62,000 bases of DNA from Phoronis australis (taxonomy: Eukaryota > Phoronida > Phoronidae). Shown here in pieces: positions 46,576 to 56,600 of the stretch; positions within the stretch are counted from its first letter, which is position 1, and every line of letters begins with the position of its first letter. The translations under genes and the position numbers were made by a program. The DNA is taken from assembly GCA_002633005.1 (NCBI GenBank), contig NMRA01000529.1, positions 1-62,000 of the forward strand, written 5' to 3'. The notes under the pieces are model-generated. The model saw only the letters and a program-made list of their open reading frames with translations, had not been told where the DNA came from and did not search any database.

Positions 46576-47524
46576 CTAAAAAGACAACCTTGTCAATAAC
46601 CAGTTTAGTCTTTTGTCCATTTGAACAAGATACATCTGTTTATAAATAGAACTTGTATTTAGTACTCCAGTTTTCAAATAAAATGACCATTCACTTTAGT
46701 AATTGACAGAAGACAGATTCGAACATAATTAATATAAAATGAGAAATTTCCACCATTAGACTTAAAGAATACCCTGTAGATCTTTTGTCAAAGAAAATGT
46801 TCACCGTCCCCACAAGGGTGCAAATACCCTTGGGATGACATGCAAAGGGCTATAAAACAAACAGATTTTTGTCCTGCTTCCCCGACTGTGATGTCATTAC
46901 ACTGTGGAACCAATCACAGCAGGTGCTTCACATACATACAGAGTAACATATACATACAGGCAGCTATAAACATAATGTGAGACTATAAAACACGGTGGCA
47001 ACTTGTTCCACTTTTGGTGTTCAGATGGAAAATGGAGTACAAGCAGGTATAATTTTAGGAGTGCGCCCTGCATCACTGGTGCAAAAACAATTCCAGAGAC
47101 TTGTTGTGTCTGCTTAACTTGAACCAACAGGATTAATAAAAGTGAACGCCAATGAGGAAGTAAAACAAGATGGCCGAAAGGTTTTCCAAATTGCTCATAG
47201 ACTTGAGACCGTGTGTGTTAATTCAACTACGCCCATGTTTTTAGAAAATTATCCCTGTACAAGCTTTAATCTTTACACTCAATACATATACAAATCATTT
47301 CTTTGCAATCAAGACTTGATACAGTAATCTCCAGGACATTGTTCAAACCTTCATCAACACCACACACTAACAGTCGATAACAAATGATTCGTTCGAAACC
47401 AAAAAACCAACGGCCAGAAAGGCCTGCAAGCACATATGCGTCACCACTGTTCCTGACTAGCAGTAAAGTTCTATCTTGCCGCTCTACAAATAACGTCACA
47501 GAAATAACATGATAATGCTATAGG

Positions 47525-47602
47525 TTAGCTGAGAAGTTCCCTTTGCTTGGCTGCCATTAATGAGTCTGCCTCGTCTGAGTATTGTTGTGTAAGATAGTGG
47601 AG
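47525..47602 (-). CDS. MRRF: MRRF exon 7 (stop codon)
   Basis: 78 nt including TAA at 47525-47527. Encodes LHYLTQQYSDEADSLMAAKQ then RELLS; human 'QISQMADDTVAELDRHLAVKTKELLG'. Confidence 0.94.
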   Translation of the reverse strand, partial: LHYLTQQYSDEADSLMAAKQRELLS

Positions 47603-50600
47603 CTGAAATGAACAAACAGCAATATAGTGGCCACTTTACACATGTACACATGTATGAGTAAACAAGTACGTTAATAAACTTTATTGTTTTCATTGAAAAT
47701 AGGCAAAATTTTGAAGAAAAAATGTCAACTGGTTTTTCATTGATTTAAAATTAATCTAGTTTCATTTGTAAGTTTAAGGTTAAATAAACACTTGCGGAAC
47801 ACGTCCTACTTAATGTTATTAACTGATCTGGGAAATGTAAGGCTATAGTCGTGATAAACGGCCTAGAGGAACAACACTGCGGCGAGGATTCAACTATGAT
47901 CCCCAAATTTTCAGCCCATTTTTGTAGACTTGGCTTATTCACTGATGTGCTGCACGAATACATTGCAATTTACTTTCAACAACATCAAGAATTCAACGTA
48001 GTGTGCACTCATGGATATTTATGAGTGTACACTCTGTGCGCTCAAGGATATCTATCAATGCAATGAGGATAAAATAGCAGGAGGAAAAAAATGAATAATG
48101 AGTGTTTGCAGTAACTCAACAGACGTTCTCAAAATTGATTGAGAGCGTAAGTACAGTTTCATATTAAGCTCAAATCTGATACTTACATTGTCTTGGAGAG
48201 CGTGAAGTAGATCCTCAGAGTGCAGGCCTTTTTGTTTTTTAATATCTTTAGAAAACCTGTAAAAGCAAAATATGCACAGCACTATAAAATTTTTTTTACT
48301 TTAAACAACTTATTAAATTGACATAATTATGTAGTCAAGAATCCATTTTTAAGCTAATAAAAGCGGGGCCCTGCTACATTAATAGGGCTCACCTGAAGGC
48401 GACCAAAAGCGGGTTCCCTTAGAGGGGACCAGCTGAAGGTGACCAAAAAGCGGGTTCCCGTATATAAATATGGAAGGAACCAGCTGAAGGCGACCAAAAA
48501 GCTGAAACCCTTACAAATTAATGTAGAATTCTGAAAAACAAATAAAAACTAAAACTCAGAGAAACATTTCCAAGTGACATTATTGTCAGTGAGGTCTTAC
48601 CTATTATGTATATCCCTCAGTTTCACTTTCGTCTTGTCACACAGTGCCTTGGCAGACTTGGCCAACTCTTCTCTGTGATCCCGAGTAACTCTGTTGTAAT
48701 GTTAAAAATAATGCTTTACAATTCACACAGTATTAATGTAACAGCAAAATCCCCCCAATTTCGTAAAAAATAATTTGTAAGTCGCCCTTTTGTCATTTTT
48801 GAAGGGGTGTAAACAAAGTTGTGAATTGAATGGCCACAAATATTCCAAATATTCCAAACATTTTGTGGTGTTAGTTCTGGACAAGTTGTCAGCTCAATGG
48901 CATGCTTTGAGTTCCAGTCTTCTATTCGCGGTTTTCACCTGTACACAGAAATTTGGAATCTTGTAAAGGAAACTATGCGGGAAAGATTCAATTCCGTTGA
49001 CAAGTATGCTGTGCCTGTTCTCAAAGGACAGACCATAGTGTGGCACATTTCTCGTGAGATCAGCAGAACAGTTGCACTTTTTTTTGAAGCACGGCGGAAG
49101 TTTGAAGTTATGGCTATTTACCAACATAGCCGCAAAGCTGGTGTGGTGGCCAGGAAATTCTGTGCACAGTGATGATACATGAAGACATTTCTGTAGAATT
49201 TTAGGACATGTAGGTAAGTCAATTTTCGTCATGTACACGTTCATTGACTGGGCGCTTATTTCAGCAAAGTCTGAAAATGTGTGGGAGGTGCTTATAGGGG
49301 CATAGGTGCTTATAGGGGCATAGGTGCTTATTAGGGTAAATCCAAATTTGCTCTACGGAAATCCGTAACCAATAACTAACGACACATACAACTGTCAGTC
49401 GACGCTGTTTCACAAGAACACCTCTAGCCATTTCATCGCCTTGAATCAACAACTATCCATCAACTTACTTTGGTATGGGTACAAACAAAGACGTCCCATC
49501 TTGCTGCGGACTCACATTTAACCCAGAGGCTTCGATAGACTCCTTAATGGCTGTCATGTACTGTAAAAAGAACACTGTCAGTTACCTTGTAAAATCTTCA
49601 GCTAGTAGTGCGTTCATAAAATGCGGTCGATGTGCTGGTAACATTCATCAAGTGATGTGCCAACCAATACACATCAGTGACAAATCAAACAGTAGATCAT
49701 CTCTACGGTATGTAAAGTGATAAAGCAGGGTAAAACATGAAGACCATGATCAGTACACCATGACATCATCACTTTGTACAGTCACCTCACGTCATGTATG
49801 TATGCGCAAAGTATTTGCAAACTCCGAGTCCATAAACGCCAATCCGATAAATATAAAATTAATGCAAATTTCCACAACATTTATATGTTACTTAGCAACA
49901 ACCACACGACAGGATAATCACTGCATTGTACTATTTGCCAGAGGAAGTCATATTACACACGTGTGTCATTACGGTACACTAAAATGATCAAAGTGGCACC
50001 AGTAATGACTGTGACCATCCAAGGACGGAATCACACAAATTTAAAAGTTTGTCATTAAATTACTAGCTTGTTATTCAGTAAATGGGCGTGCTTGTTGTTC
50101 CAGGTAGTGAATGTATGGTATGGTTGAATGCAGTACAGAGTCATCAACCAAAGTTAAATGCTGCACTAAGTCTCTTGTGTCTTCAATATACAGCAGACAT
50201 GACTAGAGGACACAGAAATGTAAGGTTTGAGACACTGTCAACTGTTGTGCTGAATCTGCGTCTACATCTTGTATGTTCTATGTAACCTTAGTCAGTCAGT
50301 GTCTCTGTACAATATCAACCTCTATTATCAGATGTTTTGAGGCTGTGTCTATGTTTTGTATGTTCTACGTAACCTTAGCCAGTGAGTGTCCCTGTACAAT
50401 ATCAAACTCTATTACCTGTGTTGAGGTCATACTCAACAGCTGATGACCTTCCTAAGCCAGTGTCACTAAAAACTAAATAACCTGAGCCTCTGTAACCTGT
50501 TGTGTTGAGTCAATGATTAACAGATGCTTAACCTGAGCCTCTGTAACCTGTTGTGTTGAGTCTATGATTAACAGCTGCTTAACCTGAGCCAGTTGCTGTG

Positions 50601-53600
50601 TGACTAAAAACTACACTGTATCCAACACTTTACAGAGCCACCCACAAAAATGAAAGCGCTTCGAGGAGCGGAACTTGACGAAATTAAAAGAAAAGACGAC
50701 GATAGAGATGATGACGAAGATGATGGAAATGACGATGATGATGGCGATGATGAACAAAGCAAGTAATGATAACATTCACATGACAAATGAAGAGGTCAGA
50801 AATCAGTAAGACACTTGGCGAACTGAAAAGACGACGTTGGAGATGATGACGAAGATGACGAATAAGATGATGCCATGGTGGTGGCGATGATGAACAACAT
50901 CATAACATTCATGACAAATTTAGATGTCATAAATCAATAAGAAATAGGCTACAGTCTTGTTCAATAGAAGCTAAACCAACATCAATGTAGCAAGAGCGCT
51001 CAACAAAAAAGGAACAGCGCTACCAGAAAATCTCAAATAATTCGAAAAGTAGACAACCTAGCGAAAAATGGAAAACATCTTCTGAAAGCCCATTCAAAAC
51101 TATCTAGATTAATTGTATCGCAAAATTCCGTTAAGTTTTGGAAAAAAATGACATTTTGCATTTTTTTGAAATTCAAAGTCAAGTAACTCGAAAACGGTAA
51201 GTCTGAGAAAAAAATTGTTATAGTTCATTTGAAAGAGTATACCTAAGAGAATCCACATGCAAAAACTCACGTCATTTTCTCTTCCCGTTAAAAATGGCAC
51301 TCTAGCACGACTGAAAATGAGTCAACATGTGCCAGATCCGCCATCTTGGAATCAACTTCCGGTTTTTGGAAAATAGCCGGCGACAAAAAACTAGTACCTG
51401 AAAAATTTCAAAGCAATTGGAGATCCTTTAAAGTGCCCTCTACAGGACAAAACAATTTTTCCTGAAATCGAGGTGCGCATGCGCCATTGCCGATATTTCC
51501 GCCATTTTTGACCGGAAGAAAATGATTTCTAGAATATTCGGAGGAATTGGACTGTTTCATATTTGTGCCGAGTTTGAGCCCCATACGTCAAAAATTGCAG
51601 GTTGTATAAGCAGCTGAATCAGAAATCGGAAGCAAAATGGCCGCCATGTCCGCCATCTTGGATTCGATCATGACCAAAAACAATAGGCTTCCAGCAACAC
51701 GTTGTGTGTAAATTTCATGTGGAAAGGACGAAAATTGCAGCCTGTAGAGTGCGAACAAACAAACAAATTTGATGACAGAGCAACATACTTGGAGAAATTT
51801 ATTTCGCCAAGTAATGACCATATGAATACAAAATTCACTGGAATTCCCCTTCATGATGACTGAGTACAGGCAGAATTCCCTAGCATAAGAGTTGAGTGCA
51901 AGCCAAATTCATCATCAGAATGACCCTCATGAAGGGAAAACAGTCTTTTGTCCGATCACTTTCAACATGCTTTCTTTATGGTACCTTCATATCACTTAGT
52001 TAAACGGTATGAAGTTTTGACTGACTTTTGGCGTGTAGAGTTCCGCGTCATTTCTACGACTATAGACTAGGCACTGCACCTATAATATAGTTACCCAGTA
52101 TTACCTACGGTATAATTACCCAGTATTGCCTCCCTACTGTCCTCCACAAGTGTCCCAGTTTTATATGCTGATGACACTGCAATTATGTCCACAGCTGGAT
52201 CAGTAAAAGAACTCGAAACTTCTCTCAACAATGAGCTAGCCCTTATCCATGACTGGCTGACTCAAAATAAACTCACTCTTAACCTTAGGAAAACCAAGTC
52301 GATGCTGTTGGGAACCCACCAGAAATTAAAACAACAAAAACTGTACCTTTCTATCAACGGTTGAAAAGTTTAAGTACTTGGGCCATATTTTAGATCCCAA
52401 TCTTAAATTTAATATGAACATAGATCACATTACAAAGAAATTATCGGAGAAAATCGGTGTACTTGAACGTCTGTTCAAATTTCTTAATGTCAGTACTCTT
52501 AGCATTCTATTATTCAGCCTCGTATTGATTATTGTTTACTGGTTTGGGGGCACACTAGTGACACACTTGTCAGCAAAGTACAAGTAATCCAAAACAGAGC
52601 TGCCAGGGCTATCTTGGGTACTAGAATTAGGGACACCAAGGTCGATGACTTGTAATCCAACCTGGGATTTATGAAAGTAAAACAAAGAAATAAAAATTTC
52701 TGTGCCTGTTGTATGTACTGATGTATCAATGACTTTGCTCCAGCATATCTCGTCCAAAAATTCAATAGCAGTCAAGCTGTATATTCTACATGTTCTTCTG
52801 GAATAATTTCTCTTAAAAAATTAAAACCGAGATTGGCAAGAGATCTTTTATCTATGCCGCTGCTACAATATAGAATTCTATTAGTCCAGAGATTAAACGG
52901 TCCAATTCAATAAATACTTTAAACTTAATATCTTAATATTAAAAAGTGGCTGTAATTTACCTATTAACCTTTTTATACGCTACCTGTCTTAATCATGTCA
53001 TTTTTTTCACTGTCATACTCTCACTGTTTAGAGTAATTTCATCTCTCTTAAATTTTCTCCATTGTTTGTCATTTATTTATTGTCTTAATTCTCAACCTGA
53101 AATTAACTGTATCTTTTTCACGTATATTTAATTGTTGTTTTCATTACTTCATTGTATTGTTGTTGAGGGGCCTCTTGAAAAGCAGTGCTATCACTGAAGA
53201 GGTCACCCTCATTTTAAATATCACAATAAATAAATAAATAACCAGTATAACCAACTGCATGGTTTCCTAGCATTACCAATGGTGTAGTTACCCAGTATTA
53301 CCTAAAAGTATAGTTTCCCAGTATTGCCTACGGTATAGTTAACCAGTATTACCTATGGTTGAATTAGTACCCAGTATTACCTACAGTATAGTTACCCAGA
53401 ATGACCCATGCTACAGTTACCCAGTATTACCTATGGTATAGTTACCCAGTATTACCTATGGTATAGTTACCCAGTATTACCTACGGTATAGTTACCCAGT
53501 ATTACTTATGGTGTAGTTACCCAGTATTACCTATGGTGTAGTTACCCAGTATTACCTATGATGGTTACCCAATATTACCTACGGTATAGTTACCCAGTAT

Positions 53601-56600
53601 TACCTATGGTATAGTTACCCAGTATTACCTACGGTATAGTTACCCAGTACTACCTACCGTATAGTTACCCAGTATTACCTACGGTATAGTTACCCAGTAT
53701 TACTTATGGTGTAGTTACCCAGTATTACCTATGATGGTTACCCAATATTACCTACGGTATAGTTACCCAGTATCACCTATGGTATAGTTAACCAGTATTA
53801 CCAGTGGTATAGTTGCCCAGTATTACCTATGGTGTAGTGACCCAGTATTACCTGTGGTGTTGAGGCCATGTTGATTATCAACAACTGAGGAGTTTTCTGC
53901 GTGATCTGGGCCAGTTGTATCAATGGGAATTTACCGTCGTCTGTGTGAATGACAAGCTGCTCGAAGGACCCTAAAAGACAGTCATTTCTCCACTCTTAAA
54001 ACTTGCATTTAAGCTAAACTGAGAACATTAGATTATTAAAATTTCAGACATTAATTATCCAGTTAACTCTGAGATCAAACCGCACAAAACTTATTTTTGT
54101 ATTAAAGTTTGCGTAGCAACAACCAACTTAACTTTGTAGGACAGAAAAAAGTAACATACTGTAGATTTGATGTGATCTGCAAAATGGTGACAAGAAAAAA
54201 TTAAAAGATTCTGAAGTTTTCAAGGAAAGGCATTTTCATCAAAATTCATCGGCATCCGTCAAAGTTACCCCCAAAAACTTAGAACACATTGACATGGAAA
54301 ATAACATTAAATTGCTGAAAAATTATGGGGACATTCCTGCTCTGACATTTAAGTTATTTTTGACGAAAAGAAAGATCGGCAACTGGTTTTGAAAACTACT
54401 GCCACTAACTCCAAGCGATACACAAAGTTGAAGGGGTGACAATGTGGGAGTGGGTGACTCTGTGGTGCAGTATTGTCTCGCATTCCACAAAGTCAACCAC
54501 TGCATATTAACACTGACAGTAACTTTCTGGGCAATAGTCCGACATAACGTGGCTGCATTATGAGATCCAGTTTTGTCCACTGAATAACGGCCATCAAACT
54601 GGTTCTCAAAATGTAGCCATACTGTATCCAACTATGGCCACTTTCTGTTCTTCATGTGCCATAAATAGTAGTGCATACCACACTGCAACTACCTACGATG
54701 CTTCTGAGACTGACCCAAGACCCTATGGAAAAAATTTCGTCCAGGTGTAATCAAGGTAGATAAAATCTTACCCACGTTGGGGACAATTAACAAAGAAAAG
54801 GCCAGCTGGCTTTGAGGACATAAATGGTGCAGTAACAGTTATATGAATTGTAGAGAGATAAGTGGCCTCAGCCAAAACCACTTACTTATTGCCAGGCTGT
54901 ACGACTAGCATCAGTACTTTGTGCTTCATACAAGGGCCATTGTCAAAGTTTGACAAAGTCACAATTAAAATAAAATAAGTTAACACTTGTTTTCCATGAT
55001 TACACTATAATCCGAATGAAGTCCACTGGCCGTTTGCCTTAAAAACCAGTTAATTTTCATGCTAACATAACACTTAGAAGTTGTCCATTTTTGACCAAAT
55101 AGGGCAGCAGTACCTGTTGTTGTCCTAAGCGACAGTTGTGAGGCATAGTTTTGCTTCAGTTCCATAATACTTTGATTGAGTTGTTGGGTGAGTTTATCAT
55201 GATCAAACACACTGTTTAATTCTTCCGAGCTCAATTCCACTTTGGGTTTGCCCAGCTTTGATTTCTTCCCTCCTGAAATCAGTCAGAGAAACAATTTGTT
55301 TAAGGATATCCAGAACCCTAGAAAAATGTCCAAATGTAGCACACTTTGGAACATCACATCTGAGCAAGAACTGATGAGATTCATATGAAACTTTCACATT
55401 TTCTTCTCTAACACGCTGGTACGGGAAAGACTTTCAGTTTGGTACACAAAAAGGTATTCAGGTGAACTTACATGTTATTAAATTTCTGAACAAAATAAGT
55501 TCTGAAAATTTACATTGCTTAGACCTAATATTGCCAAACAACCTTTGGTAAGATACTGAGTATTTGCAATAATGTTGTAAGCCTCTGAATACTAGAAATA
55601 TGAAATTTTCAACATTAAATAAATTTACTTTTGTCGCAAACTGAAGAATTTTTAGTGTAGGAATTGTTTTCAGAATCTTCTACTTTGGCATGAGGGCATT
55701 TCAAAAATAAGACTTTTGTAATGTTGATGGAAAAACTCAAAAGTTGCATAAACCAAAAAAAGAAATGATAATTTATAAAACTGTTACAGCACTTTTGATA
55801 TTTCCTCTAGACCATTTATGTGAAATGAAATTTGGTTGAATGTTTTACCGTAAACGTTCGGGTTAACACCCTGGGCAGTTAACCAGACATGTATTTATTC
55901 ACAACATGCAACCTGGAATTTCCAATATACGGGCCACGGATTACATACATGTATGTGATAAAATGTCACAAAACAACGATGTTTCTATTCATTGTTAAAC
56001 GATCAACTTTACCAAATTTTGTGGTGGAAAAACATTTTTATTTTACATCCAAGATTTCCAGATTATCCTATTGTATAACCTACAATATAGTATTGCGACA
56101 CTGTTCGGTCCCGCTGTTTGCACACTATGTCCCCACAAACGATCGTGACTTGGAAATGTCGGCAAGTAATCGGCCTGTTCAATATGCATCTTTTATTTTA
56201 TGGCAGACAGCGGCAAACAGATTTTCAAGACTTTCTTTCCGGGGTTGAGCACGCGCACATGAGTCACCTGTCAATCACATGATTGTGCAGTCAAGGTAAC
56301 TTGCACTCCAGAGCGTGGGAACTCAGGTGCACGCACCACACCAAAGTCGCACATCAAAAGAAAACAGTGACAGCAGCTTGACTGTAGGTTTAAGCTGACC
56401 GGGTGTTTATTTGAGACTGAACTTGGGCCTCCTGCTCTTAAAAAAAACATACCCCAAAATTGCGACGCGAAGTCTCAGTTCTGATACTTCGCGGCTCGAT
56501 GTTCCCTAGGCCCCAGGGGTTCACCCCCTCCCACTGCTGCCAATTGACCTATCGCAAGCTCTGCCTCCTGGCGTAATGTTGACTAACAAACAAGTTTTAC

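Larger units (their letters stand above)
44378..47524. other. region between BCL10-like gene and MRRF
   Basis: Contains a tRNA-like element (45392-45465), a hairpin repeat (45597-45745), a 54-bp minisatellite (46262-46505) and two exon-like segments: minus strand 46503-46575 and plus strand 47025-47116 followed by AATAAA at 47135-47140. The plus-strand one could be the end of the BCL10 transcript. Neither is assigned to a family. A minus-strand ATTAAA at 47265-47270 may be the MRRF poly(A) signal. Confidence 0.5.

Noticed and set aside
46277-46579. Repetitive plus-strand peptide frame (LYSVPGHPSFHYAKF repeats)
   Set aside because: It is the translation of the 54-bp minisatellite, whose unit is a multiple of three.
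47025-47116. Plus-strand terminal-exon-like frame (MENGVQAGIILGVRPASLVQ) followed by AATAAA
   Set aside because: Signals are tidy, but there is no family match and no traceable link to BCL10 exon 2; kept only as a note.
50604-50786. Serine-rich minus-strand frame
   Set aside because: Produced by the GATGAC microsatellite.
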